Below, in pieces: positions 18,026 through 26,740 of a stretch of 64,000 nucleotides of DNA. The stretch comes from Ensifer sp. IC3342 (lineage in GTDB: Bacteria > Pseudomonadota > Alphaproteobacteria > Rhizobiales > Rhizobiaceae). Both the position numbers and the translations under genes were made by a program. How positions within the stretch are numbered: position 1 is the first letter of the stretch; each line of letters begins with the position of its first letter. Where the stretch lies: the NCBI RefSeq assembly GCF_020193655.1, contig NZ_JADYVE010000001.1, positions 558,001 to 622,000 of the forward strand. The letters are read 5' to 3'. The notes beneath the pieces are model-generated. The model did no database searches. It saw only the letters and a program-made list of their open reading frames with translations, and was not told the DNA's origin.

Positions 18026-19528
18026 ATGCCGCTCGCCGAAGCAATCATGCGTCATGCGGGTGAACGCCCGCATGAGCCGGCCTTCCTCATCGAGGACAGG
18101 GTCTTCTCCTTTGGAGAGCTTGCCGCCAACGCGAGCCGCATCCTGCACAAGATCGAACAATCGGTGCCAGCTGGTACCGGTGGCGGTGTTCTTTCAGGCC
18201 GCGCGCGGCTGATCGCGCTCCAGACAGGCAATCACCCGCTCTTTGCGGCTGCCTTCATCGCCGTGACCGCCGGCGGCAATTGCGCCGCGCTCATCGATCC
18301 GCATCTACCAGAGCCGACGCGCCGGCGGATGATCGAGCAGCTGCAGCCCGACATCGTCGTCCATCCGGAGGGCGATGCACTGCGGCTCGAACAGCCGGCG
18401 ACGGGCGAAACCGCTCTCATCGACACCGCCCCCGATGGCATCGGTCCGATTTCTGTCGGCGAGGGCGACGAACCTTTCCTCATCGTCTTCACGTCCGGCA
18501 CGACAGGAGAACCGAAGGCAATCATTCGCGATCGCCGGTCCTGGCGTCTCAGCCTCGAAGCCGGCGAGAGCTTTTTCGGGATCGGGGCCGAAACGACAAC
18601 CTATGCTCCGGGGCCGCTCGCCCACGGCCTAACGCTCTACGCGCTTGCCGAAAGCTTGAAGGCGGGCGCCGAATTCATCGGCGCCCGCCATTTCGACCCC
18701 CGGCAAGCCGTGGCGACGATCGCGGCGAGAAAGGTCAAGCGGCTCGTCCTGGTGCCGACGATGCTGCGGCGCCTCTGCGAACACGTGCGAGGCTCCACCA
18801 CCCTGCCCTCGGTCGAAGCAATCACCGTCGCCGGCGCCAAGCTCACGCCCGCGGACCGGAAGGCCGCGCGCCTCGCCTTCCCGGAGGCTCGCGTCATCGA
18901 GTATTACGGCGCATCCGAGCTCGGCTTCATTACGGTCGCCGATGAAGCGGACAATCACACGCCAACGGCCGTCGGCGGGGCGTTCCCCGGCGTCCGACTC
19001 CAGATCCTCGACGAGGCGGGAAGCGGCCTCCCCACAGGCGAGACCGGTACGATCTTCGTCGAAAGCGCGCTCATATCCGATGGCTATGTTACAGGCGGCG
19101 ATGGCGCAGGGTTTCGCCGGCACGGCGATCTCGCAACAGTCGGCGATCTCGGCTTCCTCGACCCCGACGGCACGCTGCATCTGATCGGCCGCTCCGGAGG
19201 GATGGTGCTCTCCGGCGGTAACAATATTTATCCTTCCGAGGTCGAGGCCGTTATCATGGCTGCCGACAATGTGGGCGCCGTCCAGGTTCTGGGCCTCGAC
19301 CACCCCGACCTCGGCAGCGAGCTCGCGGCCATCATCGAGCCGCGCGGCGAGGCATTCGACCCTCTTGCACTCGAACGTCATCTTGCTGCCGCCCTGCCGC
19401 GCTACAAGCATCCGCGCAAGATCTGGCTCTGCCGTGCAATGCCGATGACGGCCTCCGGCAAGATCGCCACCAAGGAGCTCCGGCAATGGATCGCGGAGGG
19501 AAACGGTGCCCTTGAACGCCTCGCCTGA
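18026..19528 (+). CDS. AMP-forming acyl-CoA ligase in the bioMNY operon
   Basis: A 500-residue member of the ANL superfamily. It has the ATP/AMP-binding loop IVFTSGTTGEPKA, the YGASELGF motif and the hinge region GRSGGMVLSGGNNIYPSEVE; the catalytic lysine lies in the C-terminal PMTASGKIATKEL. It should activate a carboxylic acid to its CoA thioester. It starts four bases after bioY and overlaps the following thiolase gene, so it belongs to the biotin-transport operon. The substrate is unknown; biotin, a biotin breakdown product, pimelate or a fatty acid are all conceivable. Confidence 0.85.
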   Translation: MPLAEAIMRHAGERPHEPAFLIEDRVFSFGELAANASRILHKIEQSVPAGTGGGVLSGRARLIALQTGNHPLFAAAFIAVTAGGNCAALIDPHLPEPTRRRMIEQLQPDIVVHPEGDALRLEQPATGETALIDTAPDGIGPISVGEGDEPFLIVFTSGTTGEPKAIIRDRRSWRLSLEAGESFFGIGAETTTYAPGPLAHGLTLYALAESLKAGAEFIGARHFDPRQAVATIAARKVKRLVLVPTMLRRLCEHVRGSTTLPSVEAITVAGAKLTPADRKAARLAFPEARVIEYYGASELGFITVADEADNHTPTAVGGAFPGVRLQILDEAGSGLPTGETGTIFVESALISDGYVTGGDGAGFRRHGDLATVGDLGFLDPDGTLHLIGRSGGMVLSGGNNIYPSEVEAVIMAADNVGAVQVLGLDHPDLGSELAAIIEPRGEAFDPLALERHLAAALPRYKHPRKIWLCRAMPMTASGKIATKELRQWIAEGNGALERLA

Positions 19529-20705
19529 CCCGGCACGCACACCCGTCATCATCGCCGCATTGCGCACCCCGATCGGCCGCGTGAACGGCAGTCTGGCCAA
19601 GATCGAACCGGCGACGCTCGCCGCCCCGTTGATTGTCCGGATCATCGGCGACATCGGCATCGACCGCGATGAAATCGACGACGTGCTGCTCGGCAATGCC
19701 GCCAACAGCGCCGGAAACTTAGCGCGGCTTGCGGCGCTCGAAGCCGGCCTGCCTGTCGCGATCCCCGGCGTCACCATCGACCGGCAATGCGGCTCGGGTC
19801 TCGAAGCCATCATACTTGCGGCGCGGCAAATCCAGGCCGGTGCTGGACGGTTCTATCTTGCCGGCGGCAGCGAAAGCGCCAGCCGCGCCCACATCCGGCT
19901 TAGGCCACCGCTTGAGCGCGACGAGGAACTTCAGCCGGTCAGGCGCGCGCGAATGGCACCCGATGCGATTGGCGATCCGGACATGGGCGTTGCCGCCGAG
20001 AACGTCGCCGTTGCCTGCGGCATTTCCCGGGAACGGCAGGACCAGTTCGCCCTGGGAAGCCACCGCCGCGCCGTTGCGGCCGCGGCGGCCAGCAGATTCC
20101 AGCGCGAGATCGTGCCGGTTTCGACGCCAACGGGTCTTGTCGCCAGCGATGAATGCCCTCGGGCAAACGCGGCGGCCGAGACGCTTGCCCGGCTTAAACC
20201 GGTTTTTGTGAAGGACGGCACCGTGACAGCCGGCAATGCCTGTCCGATCAATGACGGAGCCGCCATGGTGCTGGTGACGAGCCTCACGGAGGCGCGCCGG
20301 CTCGGTGTTCCCTTTGCTCTGGAATTCGTCGACGCGGCGACGGCGGGCGTCGATCCGAACCTGCTCGGGCTCGGTCCGGTCCCGGCGATGGCGAAACTTC
20401 GCGCACGCAATCCGGCGCTCGACGCCGCTGCGGTCGATTTCATCGAATTCAACGAGGCTTTCGCTTCACAGGTTCTCGGCAGCCTCGACCAGCTCGACAT
20501 CGCCCCGGCCCGCGTCAATCTCGACGGCGGGGCAATTGCGCTCGGCCATCCCTACGGCGCGTCGGGGACAATTCTCGTCGTCAGGCTGTTTTCGCAAATG
20601 CTTGCGGCTGCATCCGATACGGAGGGCCTGGCGATGATGGGGATCGGCGGCGGCATGGGCGTGGTCGCCCACTTCCGCAGCCTTCGGCCCAATCACGCGA
20701 GATAG
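19506..20705 (+). CDS. Thiolase family protein lacking the C-terminal catalytic cysteine
   Basis: A 399-residue thiolase fold. The nucleophile is Cys95 in DRQCGSGLEA; Asn316 in NEAF and His348 in GHP are present. The third conserved site, normally Cys in the CxGGG loop, is Gly379 (GIGGGMG), so the acid/base cysteine needed for classical thiolysis or Claisen condensation is missing. The start is GTG at 19506, preceded by GGAGGG, overlapping the ligase end by 23 bases. It could act as a modified thiolase, a KAS-like condensing enzyme or an acyl carrier; the reaction is unknown. Confidence 0.85.
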   Translation: MPLNASPDPARTPVIIAALRTPIGRVNGSLAKIEPATLAAPLIVRIIGDIGIDRDEIDDVLLGNAANSAGNLARLAALEAGLPVAIPGVTIDRQCGSGLEAIILAARQIQAGAGRFYLAGGSESASRAHIRLRPPLERDEELQPVRRARMAPDAIGDPDMGVAAENVAVACGISRERQDQFALGSHRRAVAAAAASRFQREIVPVSTPTGLVASDECPRANAAAETLARLKPVFVKDGTVTAGNACPINDGAAMVLVTSLTEARRLGVPFALEFVDAATAGVDPNLLGLGPVPAMAKLRARNPALDAAAVDFIEFNEAFASQVLGSLDQLDIAPARVNLDGGAIALGHPYGASGTILVVRLFSQMLAAASDTEGLAMMGIGGGMGVVAHFRSLRPNHAR

Positions 20706-21094
20706 TTGGTCAGCCACTCGCGGGTGGCGACCGGCAGCGGTACCGGGGCATGGCGAACGGGATCGACCGCCACCCAGACAATCTCGACCTCGGCGACAAG
20801 CTGGCCGCCGGCCTCCACGCGCACCGCAAAGCTCACCGAACTGCCGCCGATCTTCGAGACGTTGACGATGAAACGGGCCGGCTCGTCGTAGCGCAGACCG
20901 CGATGGAAGACGCAGGCCGATCGGCGCACGAGATAGGTCGGCTCGTTCCTCACCGTCGGCCTGTGGCGCCAGAGGCCGGACAAGGCGGCCTCGGCATGGG
21001 CGTAGTAGGCCGCATTGTGCATATGGCCGTGCATGTCTATATCGCGAAATGGAATGCGGATTTCCGTAACGTTTTCCCGTTGCGTGCCGTCCAT
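20693..21094 (-). CDS. Acyl-CoA thioesterase, 4HBT hotdog family
   Basis: A 133-residue single hotdog domain. The RDIDMHGHMHNAAY segment is the 4-hydroxybenzoyl-CoA thioesterase/YbgC active-site helix region, with Asp and the His-x-Asn pattern. Such enzymes hydrolyse acyl-CoA or acyl-ACP thioesters; the substrate is unknown. Its stop overlaps the end of the convergent thiolase gene by 13 bases, and its start is only 14 bases from the divergent reductase gene. Confidence 0.85.
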   Translation of the reverse strand: MDGTQRENVTEIRIPFRDIDMHGHMHNAAYYAHAEAALSGLWRHRPTVRNEPTYLVRRSACVFHRGLRYDEPARFIVNVSKIGGSSVSFAVRVEAGGQLVAEVEIVWVAVDPVRHAPVPLPVATREWLTNYLA

Positions 21095-21108
21095 GCGAGG
21101 CCCTCACG

Positions 21109-22077
21109 ATGCGCTCTTCTCTGGTTAGACAGTTTGGCGATCCCGGACAAGTGATCGAACTCGTCGATATCGATCGCGCCACGCCGGGAGCCGGAGAAGT
21201 CGAGATCTCCATCTCGCTTTCGGCCATCAATCCGTCGGACCTGATCCCCGTCGCGGGCGCCTACAGTGCACGTACCGTGCTGCCCTTCGTTCCCGGTTTC
21301 GAGGGCGTCGGGGTTGTCACCCGGATCGGGGCGGGCGTAAAGGATCTGAAGCCCGGAGATCGGGTGATCCCGATCGGGGCTAGCGGCATGTGGCAGCAGT
21401 TCCTCGTTCGCCCGGCCGAATGGTGTTTTACCGTTCCGGACGACATCGATGACCAGCAGGCTGCCACGAGTTACGTCAACCCCCTGACCGCATTGAGGCT
21501 CGTCGAGCAACTGCGGGAGCATTTCGGGTCGCTCAAAGGCCGCAGCATCGGCGTGACCGCGGCCGGCTCCGCTATCGGCGGCATGCTCCTGCGCCTGCTT
21601 GCTCTGGAGGACGTGGAAACGACTGCAATCGTTCGAAGCGAAAAGAGCATGAGCCGCCTTGGCGATGCGGACCGGATCATGGTCGCTGATGGCGATAATC
21701 CTCGGCCACGGCTTGCTTTCGACTCCGTGCTCGATGCCGTCGGCGGGAAATTGGCCGGCGAGTTGATTGCACGCTCCGTTCAGCCTAGTGGGATCTTCAT
21801 CCAGTACGGCGCCTTGAGCGGTGTGCCAGTGCCGCAGGCGGCAATCAGCGGCCGGCCCGATGTGCGTTTCGCCTTCCTTTGGCTTAGGACCTGGGTGCAT
21901 TCGGCCGGCCGCAATGCGCTCGAAGCCGCCTTCGAGCGAAGCTTTGCGGGTCTGCGGGACGGACTGTTTGCAAGTCCGATCGCAGCCATTTATCCGTTGA
22001 GCCGTCTCGCCGAAGCCCTGGCGCATCAGGAGGACCCGCGCCGCGATGGCAAGATCCTGCTCGATTCGCGCTGTTGA
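21109..22077 (+). CDS. MDR-family quinone/enoyl reductase
   Basis: A 322-residue medium-chain dehydrogenase/reductase without the structural-zinc cysteine cluster, so of the quinone oxidoreductase or 2-enoyl thioester reductase (MECR/ETR) type. Visible are NPSDLIPVAGAY, the PFVPGFEGVGVV block and a degenerate nucleotide-binding turn TAAGSAIGGMLL. An enoyl-thioester reductase role would fit the neighbouring CoA enzymes, but that is inference. Start ATG at 21109. Confidence 0.8.
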   Translation: MRSSLVRQFGDPGQVIELVDIDRATPGAGEVEISISLSAINPSDLIPVAGAYSARTVLPFVPGFEGVGVVTRIGAGVKDLKPGDRVIPIGASGMWQQFLVRPAEWCFTVPDDIDDQQAATSYVNPLTALRLVEQLREHFGSLKGRSIGVTAAGSAIGGMLLRLLALEDVETTAIVRSEKSMSRLGDADRIMVADGDNPRPRLAFDSVLDAVGGKLAGELIARSVQPSGIFIQYGALSGVPVPQAAISGRPDVRFAFLWLRTWVHSAGRNALEAAFERSFAGLRDGLFASPIAAIYPLSRLAEALAHQEDPRRDGKILLDSRC

Positions 22078-22139
22078 AAATCGGCACTTTCACCGCGTGC
22101 ACCATGGACCTCCGGCGGTCCGCGCACTAGTTTTCCGCC

Positions 22140-23069
22140 ATGGCTACGTTCCTCTACGAAAATCCAGTCTTCCTGGAGCACAAGGTTCCCGAGGGGCATC
22201 CCGAGCGGCCGGACCGGCTGAGGGCGCTGAATCTGGCGCTGGAACATCCGAATTTTGCCGAGCTCAGACGGATCAGGGCGCCAAGGGGAAGCGAGGATCT
22301 GGTTCTGCTCGCCCATCCGGAAGAACACCTGAGATCGATCGTCCGGCAGATTCCCGACGAAGACATAAACCAGTTCGAGGCGGATACCTGTGCCAGCCCG
22401 CAGAGCCTTGTTGCGGCGCTGACGGCTATCGGCGGCGCCGTCGCGGCGGTGGACGCCGTCTTCGCCGGAAAAGCGAACAACGCCTTCGTCGCCGCCCGGC
22501 CGCCGGGACACCACGCCGAAAAGATGAAGGCGATGGGTTTCTGTTTCTTCAATACGATTGCGATCGCCGCGCGCCATGCACAAAAGGCGCACGGGGCCGA
22601 GCGCGTCGCAATTGTCGACTGGGACGTCCACCACGGCAACGGCACGCAGGACATTTTCTGGGACGACCCGTCGGTGCTCTTCTGCTCGACTCATCAGATG
22701 CCGCTCTATCCCGGCACCGGCGCCAAGGACGAGACGGGTGTCGATGACAACATCGTCAACGCCCCGCTCTCGCCGAACAGCGGCAGCGAGCATTTCCGCG
22801 ACGCTTTCCGCACGCGGGTGCTCAGCGCACTCGATGATTTCCGACCCGATTTCGTCCTGATCTCCGCCGGCTTCGACGCCCATCACCGCGATCCGCTGGC
22901 GCAGATCAATCTCGTGGCCGAGGATTTCGACTGGGCAACGGGCCGCCTCATGGAAGTTGCCGGCAGGACCGCCGGCAACCGTATCGTCAGCCTGCTCGAG
23001 GGCGGCTATGACCTGCAGGGACTCGCCGAATCGGCTGGCATGCATATTCTGAGATTGATGAGAGGGTAA
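22140..23069 (+). CDS. Histone deacetylase-like amidohydrolase
   Basis: A 309-residue member of the arginase/deacetylase superfamily (HDAC-like; acetoin utilisation and acetylpolyamine amidohydrolases). Motifs: RPPGHHAEKMKAMGFCFFN with the paired catalytic histidines, VDWDVHHGNGTQ with zinc-binding Asp and His, and SAGFDAHHRDPL with the second zinc Asp. The bacterial substrate could be an acetylpolyamine or protein acetyl-lysine. Its stop is three bases before the xseB start, so the two form an operon. Confidence 0.88.
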   Translation: MATFLYENPVFLEHKVPEGHPERPDRLRALNLALEHPNFAELRRIRAPRGSEDLVLLAHPEEHLRSIVRQIPDEDINQFEADTCASPQSLVAALTAIGGAVAAVDAVFAGKANNAFVAARPPGHHAEKMKAMGFCFFNTIAIAARHAQKAHGAERVAIVDWDVHHGNGTQDIFWDDPSVLFCSTHQMPLYPGTGAKDETGVDDNIVNAPLSPNSGSEHFRDAFRTRVLSALDDFRPDFVLISAGFDAHHRDPLAQINLVAEDFDWATGRLMEVAGRTAGNRIVSLLEGGYDLQGLAESAGMHILRLMRG

Positions 23070-23072
23070 TTG

Positions 23073-23327
23073 ATGAACACCACCGCGCAACAGGACGTTT
23101 CCGCCCTCTCCTTCGAGCAGGCCGTCGAAGAATTGGAGCGCATCGTCTCGGCGCTCGAACGCGGCGACGTCGCGCTCGACAAGTCGATCGAAATCTACGA
23201 GCGCGGTGAGGCGCTGAAGAAGCATTGCGAGATGCTTCTGAAGGCCGCCGAGGACCGCATCGAAAAGATCCGGCTCGACCGCGCCGGCAAGCCGCAGGGC
23301 GTGGATCCGCTCGACGCAGATCAGTGA
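23073..23327 (+). CDS. xseB: Exodeoxyribonuclease VII small subunit
   Basis: An 84-residue helical protein with the XseB signature: [18 protein letters not shown], then a segment around the [19 protein letters not shown] helix. It binds the XseA large subunit to form exonuclease VII, which degrades single-stranded DNA. The ATG at 23073 has AGAGGG upstream; a TTG directly before it is the alternative. xseB upstream of dxs is a common proteobacterial arrangement. Confidence 0.94.
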   Translation: MNTTAQQDVSALSFEQAVEELERIVSALERGDVALDKSIEIYERGEALKKHCEMLLKAAEDRIEKIRLDRAGKPQGVDPLDADQ

Positions 23328-23345
23328 CCAAGCGTTGGATGTGCC

Positions 23346-23525
23346 GAGTTTGGCCCCTCATCCGGCCTGCCGGCCACCTTTTCCCCGCTAGCGGGGCGAA
23401 GGGGACGAACTGCGCCCGCTCATTCCTTCCGATAGGTGGGCTAGCGGGATCCGCTAAGGGCTGGCGGAACATTCCCAGTCCCTCTCCCCGCTTGCGGGGA
23501 GAGGGCTAGGGTGAGGGGCCAGACT
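23346..23525. repeat. MITE-like intergenic element with inverted termini
   Basis: The ends are inverted repeats, GTTTGGCCCCTCA on the left and TGAGGGGCCAGAC on the right (12 of 13 match). Inside are two perfect or near-perfect hairpins, CCCCGCTAGCGGGG and CCTCTCCCCGCTTGCGGGGAGAGG. It has no coding potential and lies between xseB and the pirin gene. The sequence style is that of abundant rhizobial palindromic repeats. Confidence 0.7.
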
Positions 23526-23670
23526 CGCGTTCGGTGTTTTTCTGTCTATGCGAATGACCGCGATCGTTGACGCGGAACGAGAAACACAGCGTCTTCTGGC
23601 GCCCGCTACCGGATCGACGGGATTGGCGCTACTCTCCCCGCGAGGAAGCACACCAACCGGAGTGATTGCC

Positions 23671-24594
23671 ATGTCGTTCTTTCCTGGTCCCGATCCGCTC
23701 GCCGGCAACAAGCCGGCCTGCGACGCCATCGAGCATCTCATCATTCCACGCACCAGCGACATCGGCGGTCTTCAGGTGCGTCGGGCGCTACCGACCGCAA
23801 GGCGCCGCCTCGTCGGTCCCTTCATTTTCTTCGACCGGATGGGGCCGGCACTGCTTCGGGCCGGCCAGGCGATCGACGTTCGCCCGCATCCGCATATCGG
23901 CCTTTCGACCGTAACCTATCTCTTCGACGGCGAGATCAAGCACCGCGACAGCCTCGGCACCGAGATGGTGATCCGCCCCGGAGACGTGAACCTGATGACC
24001 GCCGGCCGCGGCATTGTGCATTCGGAACGCTCGCCAGAGAACCAGCGCGGCCATGAACGTTCGCTCTCCGGGCTGCAAACCTGGCTGGCACTCCCCGACG
24101 ACAAGGAAGAGATCGACCCGATCTTCACGCACACCGAAGAACGCTTGCTGCCGCACCTTGCCGACGGCGGCCTACGCGCACGCGTGGTCCTCGGCCGTTT
24201 CGAGGGCGCGGCGTCACCCGTCTCCACCTTTACCGATACGATTTACGTCGACCTGATGATCGAACCGGGCAAGAGCGCTCCCTTTGCGGCCAATTGGGAA
24301 GAACGGGCGCTCTATATCCTTTCCGGTGAAGCGATCATCGCCGGTGATCACTTTGCCGACAACCAGCTGCTCGTCTTCCGCCCGGGCGATGAAATCACGG
24401 TGACCGCTGGCCCCGCTGGCTGTCACGTCATGTTGTTCGGCGGCGCCGCGCTCGGCTCGCCACGCCACATCTGGTGGAATTTCGTTTCCTCGTCCAAGGA
24501 ACGGATCGACAAGGCAAAGGAAGAATGGCGAACCGGGCGCTTCGACATCGTGCCGGGGGACGAGGAAGAGTTCATACCATTGCCCGAAAGCTAA
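23671..24594 (+). CDS. Pirin family protein
   Basis: A 307-residue bicupin. The N-terminal cupin has RPHPHIGLSTVTYLFDGEI and a downstream HSE segment (TAGRGIVHSERS), giving the His/His/His/Glu iron-binding set of pirins. The C-terminal pirin domain contains WEERALYILSGE. Family members range from quercetinase-like dioxygenases to redox regulators; the role here is unknown. ATG at 23671 is chosen because upstream in-frame codons run into the repeat element. Confidence 0.88.
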   Translation: MSFFPGPDPLAGNKPACDAIEHLIIPRTSDIGGLQVRRALPTARRRLVGPFIFFDRMGPALLRAGQAIDVRPHPHIGLSTVTYLFDGEIKHRDSLGTEMVIRPGDVNLMTAGRGIVHSERSPENQRGHERSLSGLQTWLALPDDKEEIDPIFTHTEERLLPHLADGGLRARVVLGRFEGAASPVSTFTDTIYVDLMIEPGKSAPFAANWEERALYILSGEAIIAGDHFADNQLLVFRPGDEITVTAGPAGCHVMLFGGAALGSPRHIWWNFVSSSKERIDKAKEEWRTGRFDIVPGDEEEFIPLPES

Positions 24595-24728
24595 ATTTCG
24601 CTAAGCTCTTCGTTGAAGTCGCAGGAAAGCCTAATTTTGCATTCAACGGCGATTACGTCTAAAGAGCCGTTCCGACGAACATCATCAACAGTTCGCGCGC
24701 CTTCCCAGGCGTGCATGAGGCATGCAGC

Positions 24729-26666
24729 GTGACACAACTGCCAACCAATCCTATGCCGGCGACGCCCTTGCTTGATCAGGTTAGGTTCCCCGACGATCTC
24801 AAGAAGATCGACGACAGGGATCTGCCGCAGCTTGCAAGTGAGTTGCGCGCGGAAATGATCGATGCAGTGTCGCGCACCGGCGGCCATCTCGGCGCCGGCC
24901 TTGGCGTCGTCGAACTGACGATTGCGATTCACAAGATTTTCGACACGCCGCATGACCGGCTGATCTTCGACGTTGGCCATCAGTGCTATCCGCACAAGAT
25001 CCTGACGGGGCGGCGTGACCGCATCCGCACCCTGCGCCAGGAAGGCGGTCTTTCCGGCTTCACACGGCGCGCCGAAAGCGAATACGACCCCTTCGGCGCC
25101 GCGCATTCCTCGACTTCGATCTCCGCCGGCCTTGGCATGGCGGTTGCCGCCGATCTCGACGGCAAGACCCGCAACGTGATCGCCGTCATCGGCGACGGCG
25201 CGCTCTCGGCCGGCATGGCCTATGAAGCACTGAATAATGCCGGGGCGCTCGACGCACGTCTCATCGTCATCCTCAACGACAATGACATGTCGATCGCGCC
25301 GCCGACGGGTGCGATGAGCGCCTATCTCGCGCGGCTTGCCTCCGGACGCACCTATATGGGCATTCGCGAGGTCGGCAAGAAGCTGACGGCCTATCTCGGC
25401 AAAAGTGTCGACCGCGCGATCACCCGCGCCGTCGAGCATGCGCGCGGCTATGTCACCGGCGGCACACTCTTCGAGGAAATGGGCTTTTACCACATCGGTC
25501 CGATCGACGGCCATTCCTTCGATCACCTGCTGCCGGTGCTGCGCAATGTCCGGGACAACGCCAAGGGTCCGGTGCTGATCCATGTGGTGACGCAGAAGGG
25601 CAAGGGCTATCCGCCGGCGGAAGCGGCTGCCGACAAGTACCACGGCGTCAACAAGTTCGACGTGATCACCGGTGCCCAGGCGAAGGCGAAGCCCAATGCT
25701 CCGGCCTATACCTCAGTGTTCGCGGAAGCGCTCGTCCAGGAAGCGAGCCTTGACGATAAGATCGTCGCCATTACCGCGGCCATGCCGACCGGCACCGGCC
25801 TCGACAGGTTCGCATCCGTCCATCCCTCGCGTTGCTTCGATGTCGGTATCGCTGAGCAGCACGCCGTGACCTTCGCGGCGGGGCTCGCCGCCGAGGGCTA
25901 TAAGCCATTCGCGGCGCTCTATTCCACGTTCCTGCAGCGCGCCTACGACCAGGTGGTCCATGACGTGGCGATCCAGGGCCTGCCGGTCCGCTTCCCGATC
26001 GATCGCGCCGGCTTCGTCGGCGCCGACGGGCCGACGCATGCCGGGTCCTTCGATACGACCTATCTCGCCACGCTTCCCGGCTTCGTAGTGATGGCCGCCG
26101 CCGATGAGGCGGAACTGAAACATATGGTGCGCACCGCGGCCGCCTATGACGAGGGTCCGATTTCCTTCCGCTATCCGCGCGGCGAGGGGGTGGGCGTCGA
26201 ACTGCCCGAACGCGGGCAGATCCTGCAGATCGGCAAGGGGCGCATTGTCAAGGAAGGCTCGAAAGTCGCGCTGCTTTCGTTCGGCACGCGGCTTGCCGAC
26301 TGTCTAATGGCGGCGGAGGATCTGGATGCCGCCGGTCTCTCGACGACCGTTGCCGACGCGCGTTTCGCAAAGCCCCTCGACCATGATCTCATCCGCCAGC
26401 TTGCCCGTCACCATGAGGTGCTGATCACCATTGAAGAAGGCGCTGTCGGCGGCTTTGGGAGCCATGTGCTGCAGTTCCTTGCAATGGACGGCCTGCTCGA
26501 TGGCGGGCTCAAGGTGCGGCCAATGGTGATGCCGGACATCTGGATGGAACAGGCAAAACCCGAAGCCATGTATGCCGCGGCCGGGCTCGACCGGGTCGGC
26601 ATCGTCTCGACCGTCTTCAAGGCGCTCGGCCAGAAGCACGCGGTCGGTTTCGGGGCGGCGGGCTGA
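24729..26666 (+). CDS. dxs: 1-deoxy-D-xylulose-5-phosphate synthase
   Basis: A 645-residue thiamine-diphosphate enzyme that condenses pyruvate and glyceraldehyde 3-phosphate, the entry step of the MEP isoprenoid pathway and a feeder of thiamine and pyridoxal synthesis. The ThDP motif [15 protein letters not shown], the N-terminal [16 protein letters not shown] and the catalytic glutamate segment [16 protein letters not shown] are intact. GTG at 24729 is chosen because GAGG precedes it by eight bases and it gives the usual MTQLP start; GTG at 24711 is possible. Confidence 0.96.
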   Translation: MTQLPTNPMPATPLLDQVRFPDDLKKIDDRDLPQLASELRAEMIDAVSRTGGHLGAGLGVVELTIAIHKIFDTPHDRLIFDVGHQCYPHKILTGRRDRIRTLRQEGGLSGFTRRAESEYDPFGAAHSSTSISAGLGMAVAADLDGKTRNVIAVIGDGALSAGMAYEALNNAGALDARLIVILNDNDMSIAPPTGAMSAYLARLASGRTYMGIREVGKKLTAYLGKSVDRAITRAVEHARGYVTGGTLFEEMGFYHIGPIDGHSFDHLLPVLRNVRDNAKGPVLIHVVTQKGKGYPPAEAAADKYHGVNKFDVITGAQAKAKPNAPAYTSVFAEALVQEASLDDKIVAITAAMPTGTGLDRFASVHPSRCFDVGIAEQHAVTFAAGLAAEGYKPFAALYSTFLQRAYDQVVHDVAIQGLPVRFPIDRAGFVGADGPTHAGSFDTTYLATLPGFVVMAAADEAELKHMVRTAAAYDEGPISFRYPRGEGVGVELPERGQILQIGKGRIVKEGSKVALLSFGTRLADCLMAAEDLDAAGLSTTVADARFAKPLDHDLIRQLARHHEVLITIEEGAVGGFGSHVLQFLAMDGLLDGGLKVRPMVMPDIWMEQAKPEAMYAAAGLDRVGIVSTVFKALGQKHAVGFGAAG

Positions 26667-26685
26667 GGCATTCGCCCTGTCAAGC

Positions 26686-26716
26686 AAAAGCCCGACCGAT
26701 GCGGCCGGGCTTTTTT
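26686..26716 (+). terminator. Rho-independent terminator between dxs and the chemoreceptor gene
   Basis: AAAAGCCCGACCGATGCGGC continues to GGGCTTTTTT: an A-tract, the stem AGCCCG(A)CC/GGCCGGGCT and a T-tract. It lies between converging genes and can serve both directions. Confidence 0.85.
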
Positions 26717-26740
26717 GTTTCTGCGAGGTCAACGGACCGA

